Below, in pieces: positions 41,291 to 52,537 of a stretch of 64,000 nucleotides of DNA (position 1 is the stretch's first letter; each line of letters begins with the position of its first letter). This DNA comes from Streptacidiphilus sp041262165 (GTDB lineage: Bacteria > Actinomycetota > Actinomycetes > Streptomycetales > Streptomycetaceae). The stretch lies in NCBI RefSeq assembly GCF_041262165.1, contig NZ_JBGCBY010000021.1:91343-155342 (forward strand), given 5' to 3'. The position numbers and the translations under genes were made by a program. The notes beneath the pieces are model-generated. The model searched no databases. It was not told the DNA's origin and worked only from the letters and a program-made list of their open reading frames with translations.

Positions 41291-41779
41291 TCAGGGGTGT
41301 GGGGGGTGTGGGGGCAGTGAGTCGAGGCTGGGTGCTGGTTCGGGCCAGACCAGCAGGATGGGGCAGGGTGCGTGGTCGACGACGAAGCGCGTCGCGGGGC
41401 CAAGGCTGCGGGGTCCCAGGTGCTGAGGGTCGCCGTCGCGCGCGCAGATGAGCAGGTCGGCTCCTGCGGCCGCGTGGACGACTTCGCGTTCGGTGCGTCC
41501 GTGGGCCTGGAGCCGGGTCGCGGGTCGGCCGAGCCGGTCGGCGGCCGCGTCCAGGAGGGCGGCGGCGGCGCGCTCTGACCGGTCCGCGACCTGGTCACGG
41601 GGGTCGCGCCCGGGACGACCTCGACCGAGCAGGCCGACGAAGGCGCCGTGGGCGGCTTCGGCGATGTCGTCGCCGATGACGTGCAGCAGGGTGATATCGG
41701 TCCCGGTCGGAATGTGGGTGCGGGCAGCGTCCACTGCGGCTTGCCAGGTGCCCTCGGTGATCCACACGAGCACGGTCAC
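41291..41779 (-). CDS. Universal stress protein (UspA family)
   Basis: The product has 162 residues. It begins VTVLVWITEGTWQAAVDAARTHIPTGTDITLLHVIGDD and ends LGPRSLGPATRFVVDHAPCPILLVWPEPAPSLDSLPPHPPHP. The G-x2-G-x9 ATP-binding pattern is kept only loosely, so nucleotide binding is uncertain. The GTG at 41779 follows GGAGGT by five bases and lies 2 bp after the permease stop, so the two are probably co-translated. The tail is proline- and histidine-rich. Confidence 0.78.
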   Translation of the reverse strand: MTVLVWITEGTWQAAVDAARTHIPTGTDITLLHVIGDDIAEAAHGAFVGLLGRGRPGRDPRDQVADRSERAAAALLDAAADRLGRPATRLQAHGRTEREVVHAAAGADLLICARDGDPQHLGPRSLGPATRFVVDHAPCPILLVWPEPAPSLDSLPPHPPHP

Positions 41780-41781
41780 GG

Positions 41782-43038
41782 TCAACCTCCGATCACCTGC
41801 AGCATCGCCCACAGTGCCACAGTGGCCGCCACCAGCGTGGCGGGCACGGTCAACAGGCCGAGGCGGGTGAAGTCGCCCAGGTCCACCTCGGTGTCGTGCG
41901 CATGCAGGACGCGCCGCCACAGCAGCGTGGCCAGGGAGCCGACGTAGGTGAGGTTGGGGCCCAGGTTCACCCCGATCAGCGCGGCCAGCACGGGGCCGGG
42001 ACCGCCGGTGGCCAGGATCGGCAGCAGGGCCAGGATCGCGGGCAAGTTGTTGATCACATTGGCCAGGACGGCGGCCAGGCCAGCAACGGCAAGCAGCGCG
42101 GGCAGGCCTACCCCGTGGGGCAGCAGGTGTCCGGCGGCGCTGTTCAGGCCGTTGTCGACCACCGCCTTGACCACGATGCCCAGGGCGAGGACGAACAGGC
42201 AGAACAACGGACTGGTCGCGCCCAGTAGGCCAGGCACGGTGGTGCGCTTCTGACCAAGCGCCCGAGCGCCGAGCACGAGCGCGCCGGCCAGCGCGGCCCA
42301 GGCCGGGTTGATCCCGGCGAAGGAGGTCACGGCGAACCCGGCCAGGGTCAGCGCGAGGACCACCAGCGTGAACACCGGCACCTCGGGCCGAGCAGCCTGC
42401 TGCGGCGGCCGGGCCGGCGTGGTCAGGTCCGCGCGGAAGAAGCGGCGGAACACCACGTACTCGATGCCGATGACCAGCAGCCAGGCCGGGGCCATGAGCG
42501 CTGCGAAGCGGGTGAAGGACAGGCCGCTGGCGGTGAACGCGAGCAGGTTGGTCAGGTTGGAGACCGGCAGCAGCAGCGAGGCGGAGTTCGCCAGATGCGC
42601 GGTGGCATACACGTGGGGACGCGGACGGGCCCCCACCCGGGCGGCAGTCGCGAAGACCACCGGGGTCAGCAGCACCACGGTCGCGTCCAGGCTGAGGACC
42701 GCGGTGATCAGGGAGGCCACCGCGAACATCCCGGCCAGCAGCCGCACCGCGCTGCCCCGGCACGCCCGGGCCACCAGGTCCCCGGCAGTGGTGAACAGGC
42801 CTTCGTCCGCACACAACTGTGAAAGGACGAGAACGGCGGCCAGGAAGCCGACCACCGGCAGCAGGGTGCGGGTCTGGGTCCACGCCTGCGAGGGTGAGAC
42901 CGCGCCGAGTGCGACCACTAGCGCAGCCGCGGGGACCGCCGCAGCCGCCTCGGGCCACCCCTTGGGCCGGGCCACGGCGAACGCCAGCACCCCCAGCAGC
43001 ACCAGGACGGACACGATCTCGGCGACAGCCGTACTCAG
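41782..43038 (-). CDS. ArsB/NhaD-type permease (SLC13-like), CTG start proposed
   Basis: The product has about 418 residues and 10-12 helices. Signatures are LSQLCADEGLFTTAGDLVARA, LSLDATVVLLTPVVFATAARVG, ANSASLLLPVSNLTNLLAF and ANVINNLPAILALLPIL, typical of the ion transporter superfamily with ArsB and related anion permeases. The substrate could be arsenite, another anion or sodium. CTG at 43038 lies five bases after GGAGGT (43044-43049). GTG at 43014 is the next choice but lacks a site and shortens the first helix. The USP gene follows after 2 bp. Confidence 0.8.
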   Translation of the reverse strand: MSTAVAEIVSVLVLLGVLAFAVARPKGWPEAAAAVPAAALVVALGAVSPSQAWTQTRTLLPVVGFLAAVLVLSQLCADEGLFTTAGDLVARACRGSAVRLLAGMFAVASLITAVLSLDATVVLLTPVVFATAARVGARPRPHVYATAHLANSASLLLPVSNLTNLLAFTASGLSFTRFAALMAPAWLLVIGIEYVVFRRFFRADLTTPARPPQQAARPEVPVFTLVVLALTLAGFAVTSFAGINPAWAALAGALVLGARALGQKRTTVPGLLGATSPLFCLFVLALGIVVKAVVDNGLNSAAGHLLPHGVGLPALLAVAGLAAVLANVINNLPAILALLPILATGGPGPVLAALIGVNLGPNLTYVGSLATLLWRRVLHAHDTEVDLGDFTRLGLLTVPATLVAATVALWAMLQVIGG

Positions 43039-43130
43039 CAGGCACCTCCAGGCTCGCAGCAGCCGCGGCACAACCCCGCGGCCAGCGCATTCGCCCAGGA
43101 TCGCACCCCCTCCGCGGGTCCACGGCAAAA

Positions 43131-43176
43131 AGGGTGACGGCGCGACCGGTCTCCCCACCGGTCGCGCCGTCACCCT
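43131..43176 (-). terminator. Strong intrinsic terminator
   Basis: A perfect 20-bp stem (43131-43150 with 43157-43176) with a 6-base loop; on the minus strand it is followed by TTTTT. It ends the gene at 43243-43740 and separates it from the permease operon 93 bp further on. Confidence 0.9.
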
Positions 43177-43242
43177 CCTGGACGGCGACTCGTCTCCGCC
43201 GTCGCCCCAACCCCGACTCAGAGGCCGGGGCTCGGCGCCGCG

Positions 43243-43740
43243 CTACGCGTCAGCAGCGTCGGGTCCCTGCCGGCGCACCTCCTGCACGTGGCTCAGCGCC
43301 TCGCGCAGGTCCCCCAGCCAGGCGTCGGCGTTGGCGCCGACCTGCCGTACGCACCAGGCCAGCGCCTCGCTGCGGCTGCGGGCGACACCGCCCGCGACCA
43401 GGGTGTCCAGCACCTTCCGCTCGGGCTGCCGCAGCCTGGTCATGGCCGGGACGCCGAGGGTCGTGAACATCACCCGCTTCCCCTCGTACTCCACGCCCCA
43501 GGAGACCTTGCGCCCGTAGCGCTGCTCCGCCTCCCTGGCGACCGCGATCCGATCCCGGCGCGTGCGCTCCCTGAACTCGTCGACCGCTTGCTCGGCCGAC
43601 TCACCTGCCGCGATCCGGCCGACCACCGTGATCTCCTCACGGTCGACCTCGATCTCCGGCGCTTCCTCGAACAGCCCCTCGGGGAGCCGCTCGGCGAACC
43701 ATGCCGCCAGCTTCTCCCCGGTCTTCCCGCTACCACTCAT
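43243..43740 (-). CDS. Conserved streptomycete protein with RHH-like C-terminal half
   Basis: The product has 165 residues. The N-terminal half is LAAWFAERLPEGLFEEAPEIEVDREEITVVGRI, then FRERTRRDRIAVAREAEQRYGRKVSWGVEYEGKRVMFTT. The C-terminal part, MTRLRQPERKVLDTLVAGGVARSRSEALAWCVRQVG, resembles a ribbon-helix-helix pattern. I know similar streptomycete proteins but no name or function. Direct repeats TGTAAT sit just upstream of the start, so autoregulation is possible. It is followed by a strong terminator. Confidence 0.72.
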   Translation of the reverse strand: MSGSGKTGEKLAAWFAERLPEGLFEEAPEIEVDREEITVVGRIAAGESAEQAVDEFRERTRRDRIAVAREAEQRYGRKVSWGVEYEGKRVMFTTLGVPAMTRLRQPERKVLDTLVAGGVARSRSEALAWCVRQVGANADAWLGDLREALSHVQEVRRQGPDAADA

Positions 43741-43837
43741 GCAATCATGATTACACCATTACAGAGCTATGGGCATGGCTGATCCCGCGCCGACTGCTGA
43801 GCCGTCAGCGAACAGAGACCATGCTTACGGCCTGCCG

Positions 43838-44623
43838 TTAGGTCGGCAGCCAGCTGACGTGCCCGGCCAGCAGGACGTAGCCCACAAAAGCGACCGTGTC
43901 GATCAGGGTGTGGGCGATGGCCAGCGGGGCCACCCGGCGCCAGCGCCGGTACAGCAGGCAGAAGATCACGCCCATCACCACGTTGCCGACGAAGCCGCCC
44001 ACCCCCTGGTAGAGGTGGTACGAGCCGCGCAGCAGCGAGCTCGCCGCCACGGCGGCGGGCCAGGACCAGCCGAGCTGGTTCAACCTGCGCAGCAGGTAGC
44101 CGACCACGATGACCTCCTCCACCACCGCGTTCTGCGCGGCCGAGAGGATCAGCACCGGAATGCGCCACCACACGTCGGGCAGTCCGCTGGGCACCACGGT
44201 GAGGTTGGCGCCGGACGCCCGCGCCGCCAGGTAGAGCATCAGCCCGGAGCCCCCGATCCCGGCGGCGACCACGAACCCGCGCCCCAGATCGGACCAGCGA
44301 TGGGTCAGGTCGAATCCCAGGGCCCGCAGCGACGAGCCCTCGCGCAGCAGCAGGTGCGCCACCAGCGCCACCGGAACCAGCGCCGTGGCGATGTCGAACA
44401 GGTGCCAGGTCAGATCGAGCCATGGGCGTCCTGGCGCCAGCGAGCCGTTGAGGGTGGCGGTCTGCGCCTTGAGCGTGGCGGGCGCGGTGAGCGAGCCGGC
44501 GAAGCTGATCAGCGCGCTCACCCCGCTGGCTCCCAGGGACAGCGCGAGGACGATCACCGTCTCCTGCCCCAGCAGTCGGCGGGATTGGCCGGCCGGAGCC
44601 GGCAGGGTTTCGGTGGTGGTCAC
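43838..44623 (-). CDS. CPBP-family intramembrane glutamic endopeptidase
   Basis: The product has about 261 residues with about eight hydrophobic segments. Conserved motifs are E169-E170-xxx (NAVVEEVIVVGYLLRRL), SLLRGSYHLYQG (H203) and AHTLIDTVAF (H238, D242), the catalytic set of CPBP (Rce1-like/Abi) proteases. The substrate is unknown. The GTG at 44623 has GGAG upstream; an ATG at 44716 would add a polar stretch. Confidence 0.87.
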   Translation of the reverse strand: MTTTETLPAPAGQSRRLLGQETVIVLALSLGASGVSALISFAGSLTAPATLKAQTATLNGSLAPGRPWLDLTWHLFDIATALVPVALVAHLLLREGSSLRALGFDLTHRWSDLGRGFVVAAGIGGSGLMLYLAARASGANLTVVPSGLPDVWWRIPVLILSAAQNAVVEEVIVVGYLLRRLNQLGWSWPAAVAASSLLRGSYHLYQGVGGFVGNVVMGVIFCLLYRRWRRVAPLAIAHTLIDTVAFVGYVLLAGHVSWLPT

Positions 44624-44744
44624 GGCGGTGTCTCCGACACGGGCGGGGCGGGGCGATGCGAAACGATCGATTCGGACGATCATCCCACAGGCCCCATCCG
44701 CTGCGGGGCTCCGCACAGCGGCCGGACCCGGCCCACGCCCGCGC

Positions 44745-46271
44745 TCAGCGCACCGGCCAGGTGTGCACCGGGTCCCCTGTCCGCATCAGCTCCATGTAAC
44801 GCCCGGTCATGGCCACCAGCGCTGACCTACGGTCCAGCCCCGTACGCTCGCGCAGGTCGTGGAACACGGCGCTCTGCCAGGACGCCCCGTTGGCGTTGCG
44901 GACGCACCGCTGCTCCACGATGCCCAGGTAGCGGTCCCGGTCCAGCGGCTCCACCCCCCAGGCGTCCAGTCCCTGGTAGGCCAGCGGGAGCAGTTCCTCC
45001 AGCACCAGCTCCCGCACGGGAACCCGGGAGACCCCGCCGCCGGCCCGCACGCCGGGCCCGCGCGACCCGAAACGCCCGGCGCGCGGCCACCACAGTTCCG
45101 CCTCCAGGCCCCAGCGGGCGGCCACATGGAAGTTCTCGGCGGCGAGTTCGAACGGAAGCCGGTTCCACACCGGCCGCGGCTGGTCGGCGAGCGAGCGCAC
45201 CAGACCGTAGTAGAAGGCCGCATTCGCAAGGGTGTCGACCACGGTCGGCCCGGCCGGCAGCGCCCGGTTCTCCACCCGCAGGTGCGGGACGCCGTCGGTG
45301 ACGTCGTACACCGGGCGGTTCCAGCGGTAGATCGTCCCGTTGTGCAGCCGCATCTCGCGCAGCGCAGGGATGCCGCCCGCCGCCAGCACCTTGAGCGGGT
45401 CCTCGTCGTCGCAGATGGTGAGGAGTCCGGGGAAGTAGCGGACGTTCTCCTCGAACAGGTCCATCACGGAGTCGATCCAGCGCTCGCCGAACCAGGTGAT
45501 CGGCCGCACCCCCTGGACCTTGAGTTCGTCAGGCCGCGTGTCGCACGCCTGCTCGAAGAGAATCGGCCGGGTCTCCCGCCAGAGCTCCCGTTCGAACAGG
45601 AACGGCGAGTTGGCCCCGAGCGCGAGCTGCGGGCCCACCAGCGCCTGAGCCGCGTTCCAGACGCTGGCGAAGCGGCTCGGCGTCACCTGCAGGTGCAGCT
45701 GCATCGAGGTGCAGGCAGCCTCCGCGACGATGGACACGTTCGACACCCGCAGCCGTTCCACGCCCTCGATGTCCAGGGCGATGTCCTCGCCCCGCGCCGC
45801 CAGGATGCGGTCGTTGAGCAGGTGGTACCGGTCGCCGTGCGACATATTGTCCAGCACCGCGTCGTCGCTGGTCAGGGTGGGCAGGATGCCGACGGTGACG
45901 ATCCGCGCCCCGACCTCGGCGGCCTTGCGGTCCGCGTAGCGCAGCCCGATGTCGATCTCCTCGCGCAGCTCCTCGAAGACCCGGCCGCCGAGGCGGTGCG
46001 GGGCGATGTTGACCTCGATGTTGAACTGACCCAGCTCGGTCTGGAAGTCACCGCTGGCGATGGCCGCGAGCACCTGCTCGTTGAGCATGGCCGGGCGCCC
46101 CGCCTCGTCTGCGAGATTGAGTTCGATCTCCAGGCCCATCACCGCCTGGGGACGGGCGAAGCGGCGCTCGCCGAGCATCAGCTCCAGGGCTTCGAGGCAC
46201 TGCTTCAGCTTCCTGCGGTAGAGCTGGCGGTCAGCCAGGTCGGATACTCCGGCCGCGACCTTCTCCCCCAT
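44745..46271 (-). CDS. Glutamate-cysteine ligase family protein
   Basis: The product has about 508 residues. GCS2-like signatures are VMGLEIELNLADEAGRPAMLNEQVL, ELGQFNIEVNIAPHRLGG, TVGILPTLTSDDAVLDNMSHGDRYHLLNDRIL and PHLRVENRALPAGPTVVD, with catalytic glutamates in ExE and FNIEVN. Actinomycetes use mycothiol rather than glutathione, so the true product is unclear; a gamma-glutamyl ligase for another amine is possible. The ATG at 46271 lies nine bases after GAGGAGG. The CPBP gene follows 121 bp downstream on the same strand. Confidence 0.85.
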   Translation of the reverse strand: MGEKVAAGVSDLADRQLYRRKLKQCLEALELMLGERRFARPQAVMGLEIELNLADEAGRPAMLNEQVLAAIASGDFQTELGQFNIEVNIAPHRLGGRVFEELREEIDIGLRYADRKAAEVGARIVTVGILPTLTSDDAVLDNMSHGDRYHLLNDRILAARGEDIALDIEGVERLRVSNVSIVAEAACTSMQLHLQVTPSRFASVWNAAQALVGPQLALGANSPFLFERELWRETRPILFEQACDTRPDELKVQGVRPITWFGERWIDSVMDLFEENVRYFPGLLTICDDEDPLKVLAAGGIPALREMRLHNGTIYRWNRPVYDVTDGVPHLRVENRALPAGPTVVDTLANAAFYYGLVRSLADQPRPVWNRLPFELAAENFHVAARWGLEAELWWPRAGRFGSRGPGVRAGGGVSRVPVRELVLEELLPLAYQGLDAWGVEPLDRDRYLGIVEQRCVRNANGASWQSAVFHDLRERTGLDRRSALVAMTGRYMELMRTGDPVHTWPVR

Positions 46272-46738
46272 GAGCGACATCCTCCTCGGTCGACCGCACG
46301 CCGTGGGTCCCTCCCGGCTGAGGCATCATGCCCAGCCCGGGAGATCGATAGCCCGGCGCCCGGGCATGTGCCAACACCCTCTTGCGTACACGAACGTCCG
46401 AGAAGGTCCCTTGCGGCCGCACACGGTGCGTAGTAGAAGAGTCACGGCGCGCACCCGTTCGTATAGACTTGCCCCACAACCGGTACGAGTTGCACCGCCT
46501 CGGCGGCCACGCGCCGTACCGGGTGGTCGGGCCGTCCGCAACAGCCCCGAACCACGACCCCAGGCCCTGAAGCAGCAGTCAGAACCTGCCGGCCCAGCAA
46601 CCCGGCTCAGCACCGTCCGGTACCAAGCGGCACCGCCTCATCGCACCTGAGCTCTCCGGACCCCCGGCCCTCGCCCCGCGTCGGTGGCCCCTCGGCACGT
46701 CCCCCGCACCGCCTGTCTCTGCCCCGAGAGGCGAATCC
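46272..46738. other. 467-bp intergenic region, divergent promoters
   Basis: I see no gene here. A short open frame at 46382-46570 has no family features. The region is lower in G/C around 46370-46480 and contains possible -10 elements (TAGTAG, TATAGACT). It probably holds the promoters of the divergent genes and a long 5' leader for the gene at 46739. Confidence 0.45.
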
Positions 46739-47320
46739 ATGTCCTTGTCGATGCCCCAGCCCCCAGCCGCCGCCCTCCGCGCCGTCCTCGGCGCGCTGGA
46801 CTCCCCGAACGCCGTTCGCGCCGTCCGCACCGCGGCCATGCGACGCCGGACCGGGGTGCTGGCCCCGGCGAACCCGCTTCCGGTCCACCTGCTCGACCCC
46901 ATGGCGGCGCTTCCCGGCCCCGCGCTGGCCGGGGCCCGGCGCACCGGCTGGCGCTTCCTGATCCAGGACGGCGACGAGGTCGTCGCCGCGGCGGACACCC
47001 GCGAGTGCACCGAGGGTCAGGTGTTCTCCCACTTCGCTGAGGGGCCCTACCCGCTGTCCACCCTGCGCGCCCTGCAGCAGGCCAAACAGCACACGGCGAG
47101 CTCACCCACCGTGTACCTGCCGCGCCTGCTCTCCGTACCCGGCCACTACATGGCCGCGCTCTGGTTGCACCCCGTGCTCGACCGGGCACAGAGCGCCGAC
47201 CTGCTGATTCCGCTCGCCCCCGCGCCGCTCGGGGTCACCGCCCATCGGCCTCACGACGCCGACGAGCTGCTGTCCCTGCTCGCCCTCAGTAACGGACAGT
47301 TGCTCACGGCTACGCACTGA
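46739..47320 (+). CDS. Hypothetical conserved protein
   Basis: The product has 193 residues and appears soluble, with no signal peptide. Visible features are DSPNAVRAVRTAAMRRR near the N-terminus, GWRFLIQDGDEVVAAADTRE (a beta-hairpin-like part), FAEGPYPLSTLRALQQAKQH and PRLLSVPGHYMAALWLHP, ending in a polar helix. I know no family name. A long palindrome follows the stop as a terminator. Confidence 0.68.
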   Translation: MSLSMPQPPAAALRAVLGALDSPNAVRAVRTAAMRRRTGVLAPANPLPVHLLDPMAALPGPALAGARRTGWRFLIQDGDEVVAAADTRECTEGQVFSHFAEGPYPLSTLRALQQAKQHTASSPTVYLPRLLSVPGHYMAALWLHPVLDRAQSADLLIPLAPAPLGVTAHRPHDADELLSLLALSNGQLLTATH

Positions 47321-47333
47321 CTCTGCGTATCAC

Positions 47334-47366
47334 CCGAAGTGACCATGCCCGGCATGGTCACTTCGG
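47334..47366 (+). terminator. Palindromic terminator
   Basis: A perfect palindrome with arms CCGAAGTGACCATGCC and GGCATGGTCACTTCGG around one C, 13 bp after the stop of the gene at 46739-47320. No T run follows. It probably acts as a terminator or transcript-stabilising hairpin. Confidence 0.75.
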
Positions 47367-47572
47367 TGCGTTCCGAGGCCGGTCGGGATCCAAACGGGTG
47401 GTCCGTGCCAGAGACCGGTGACGCATGTCACCAAATGGCTGCGGGAGCGTCCCTGTCCATCGACACTGGGAACCAGCGCGGGCGGCTTCAGCCTCTACCC
47501 GAGAAGCAGGCGGTTCACACCTCCGAAGCGGACCGCGCCGTGATCGGAAACTTCGAATCGAGGGTACGCGCT

Positions 47573-47764
47573 ATGTGCCAGCACCATCCTGACTGCCCGT
47601 CGGCCGATTCCCCGGACCGTGAGGCCGCCGTCGTCGTGGCGAGTCACCCCGAACAGGGCTGGAGCCTGCTGTGCAACGGCGTCCTGCTCTTCGAGGACAC
47701 CGGCGAGATTCTCCCCGACGGCCGGGTGATCGCCCCCCACCGTCCGCTGGCCAAGGTGGCCTGA
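47573..47764 (+). CDS. DUF5999-family small protein
   Basis: The product has 63 residues: MCQHHPDCPSADSPDREAAV, then VASHPEQGWSLLCNGVLLFEDTGEILPDGRVIAPHRP. The conserved Cys/His N-terminus (C2, H4, H5, C8) suggests metal binding. It fits the streptomycete DUF5999 family, of unknown function. The ATG at 47573 begins the conserved part; longer frames upstream are not conserved in character. A perfect palindrome ends it. Confidence 0.85.
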   Translation: MCQHHPDCPSADSPDREAAVVVASHPEQGWSLLCNGVLLFEDTGEILPDGRVIAPHRPLAKVA

Positions 47765-47773
47765 AACAACGCG

Positions 47774-47818
47774 CGACGAGGGGCCGCCACCGAACAGTTC
47801 GGTGGCGGCCCCTCGTCG
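47774..47818. terminator. Bidirectional terminator between DUF5999 and gcvP genes
   Basis: A 45-base perfect palindrome with 22-bp arms around one A. It serves two convergent genes. Two and a half copies of a 15-bp repeat (GTGTCGAYTCGTCGC) follow at 47819-47857, up to the gcvP stop. Confidence 0.85.
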
Positions 47819-47857
47819 TGTGTCGACTCGTCGCGTGTCGATTCGTCGCGCGTCGAC

Positions 47858-50752
<2,895 letters not shown>

Positions 50753-50799
50753 GGCTGGGGAGCCTCCTGGTCTGACCCGGTTGGCACCATGGGTGCCGG

Positions 50800-51040
50800 G
50801 ACGACCTCCCCCTCTGTCATGGAACCTGAGAGCTTCACCGGCCGCCACCGTGCGTCATGCACGACAGCCGCCGGTTTTCACCGTCGGTGAGGGCTTGCCC
50901 GGTGTGCACTTGCGTACACCCGACCCTGCCCTGCTTTCCAGAGTGACCTCGCGCGCGCGGTACGGATGCCTGAGAGATTCCGGGGAGGAGTTGCTCCTTC
51001 GGCGCCACAGCGGTGTGCGGGCTCTCCCGCGCACGCTCGA
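50800..51040 (-). ncRNA. Tandem glycine riboswitch upstream of gcvP
   Basis: Read on the minus strand, aptamer 1 starts near 51035 with GGGAGAG, then GCGCCGAAGGAGCAACUCCUCC, AAUCUCUCAGGCA, CCGUACCGCG and ACUCUGGAAAG. Aptamer 2 follows: CACCGACGGUGAAAACCGGCGG, GGUGAAGCUCUCAGGUUCC and GACAGAGGGGGAGG, near 50805. Both have the gcvT-motif CUCUCAGG core. A hairpin GGCACC-ATG-GGTGCC at 50783-50797 lies between aptamer 2 and the gcvP AGGAGG site. This suggests control at the ribosome binding site, ON with glycine. Confidence 0.92.
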
Positions 51041-51195
51041 CCGGTCGACGCCAGGGTACCAGCGAGCGCATGCGCGACATCGAATGGACCAACGACACAC
51101 CCGCATGGCTCCGGGCATTCGACAAATCGATCTTTGTGCCTTTTCGTATGAGTTGACCGTATTGCCCCGAGCCCGCCGTGAGGAGTGGACGAGCC

Positions 51196-52470
51196 GTGCA
51201 GACCGAGATCGACCCCAGGGACCTGATCGGCCACAAGGCTGTGGACCGCCACGGCGACAAGATCGGCACCGTGGACGAGGTGTACCTCGACGACGCCACC
51301 GGCCAGCCCGAGTGGGCAGCCGTCCGGACCGGGCTCTTCGGTCGTGATGCCTTCGTGCCGCTGACCAGCAGCGAGTTCGTCAGCGACGAGTTGCGCGTGC
51401 CCTACGACAAGTCCAAGGTCAAAGACTCCCCCGATTTCGGCGTGGGCCAGCACCTGTCACCGGCACAGGAGTTGCAGCTCTACCGCTACTACGGCCTGGA
51501 CGTCCCGGCGGGCGAGGGCGCGAACAGCGGTTCCGGACTGCACAACCGCAACGGCAGCGGGGTCGCCGCCCCTGCGGCCACGGCGGCCACGGCGGTCACC
51601 GCGGCCACGACCGCCACGACCATGCCTTCGGCGGCCCACACCGAGGCGCCGCCGCGGGCTGCCGCGGACACCAGCCGTACCGCGGCGTTCATGGCTGCTC
51701 CGGCTCCTGCACCGGCTGCGGCTCCTGCTCCGGCTCCGGCTCCTGCACCGGCTACGGCACCGGCTCCGACGGCCGCGCACGCGCACGTACCGCATCCGGA
51801 CCTCTACGCCAACCCGCTGACCGACCACCCCAGCGGTCCCAAGCCCGGTGCCATCGTGCCCGACCTGGCCAAGGCGGCGGCCCCCGCGGTCGACCCGGGA
51901 CAGGTCGGCGTGCCCGAGCCGATTGAGTTCGTCTGCCGCGAGGAGCGGCTCGACATCGCCACCGAGTGGCATGTTCTCGGGCGGGCCCGGCTGCGCAAGT
52001 ACGTGACCTCCGAGCAGGTGGAGCGCCGGGTACCGGTGATCCGGGAGCGGATCCGGGTGGAGCGGGTGCCGGTGACCGCGGAGGAGCGCGCACAGCTGTC
52101 GGACCAGGAGATCTCGGAGAGCACCGAGGAGGTCACCCTGCACGAGCAGCGGGTGATCGTCCGCAAGGCGGTCGTTCCGGTGGAGCGGATCCGGCTGGTG
52201 ACGGAGCGGTTCACCGAGGAGGAGGTGGTCCGGGACGAGGTGCACCGCGAGCACATCCAGGTCCACGACAGCACCCGCCCCGACGAGCCGACCCCGGTCC
52301 AGGACAGTGCGATGTCCGCGCCGTCGGCGGGCTCCTCCGTACCCTCTGCCGCGTCCGCTCCGGCGCCGCACTCCGCCCCGCCCGCACCCTCAGCGTCCTC
52401 CGCGCCCTCCATGGCTCCGTCGGGGCCGCCCGCGCAGCCTGATCTCCCCGGCCACGCCCTACGTGCCTAG
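51196..52470 (+). CDS. PRC-barrel and DUF2382 (YsnF/AvaK-like) protein
   Basis: The product has about 424 residues. The N-terminal PRC-barrel (residues 1-80: DPRDLIGHKAVDRHGDKIGTVDEVYLDD...VPLTSSEFVSDELRVPYDKSKVKDSP) is followed by Ala/Pro/Thr-rich linker repeats (APAPAP, residues about 115-205). A DUF2382 domain lies at about 240-355 (IEFVCREERLDIATEWHVLGRARLRKYVTSEQVERRVPVIRERIRVERVP and ERFTEEEVVRDEVHREHIQV), with another low-complexity tail. It is a putative stress protein. The GTG at 51196 has AGGAG upstream. Confidence 0.87.
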   Translation: MQTEIDPRDLIGHKAVDRHGDKIGTVDEVYLDDATGQPEWAAVRTGLFGRDAFVPLTSSEFVSDELRVPYDKSKVKDSPDFGVGQHLSPAQELQLYRYYGLDVPAGEGANSGSGLHNRNGSGVAAPAATAATAVTAATTATTMPSAAHTEAPPRAAADTSRTAAFMAAPAPAPAAAPAPAPAPAPATAPAPTAAHAHVPHPDLYANPLTDHPSGPKPGAIVPDLAKAAAPAVDPGQVGVPEPIEFVCREERLDIATEWHVLGRARLRKYVTSEQVERRVPVIRERIRVERVPVTAEERAQLSDQEISESTEEVTLHEQRVIVRKAVVPVERIRLVTERFTEEEVVRDEVHREHIQVHDSTRPDEPTPVQDSAMSAPSAGSSVPSAASAPAPHSAPPAPSASSAPSMAPSGPPAQPDLPGHALRA

Positions 52471-52537
52471 CGGTTGCCCAAGAGCCCCGACCGACCACAC
52501 GGGGGTAAGGGCAGACGGGCGAACTGCCCGTCTCCCC

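Noticed and set aside
46382..46570. Short gene in the gap before 46739
   Set aside because: The 62-codon frame has no ribosome site or family feature.
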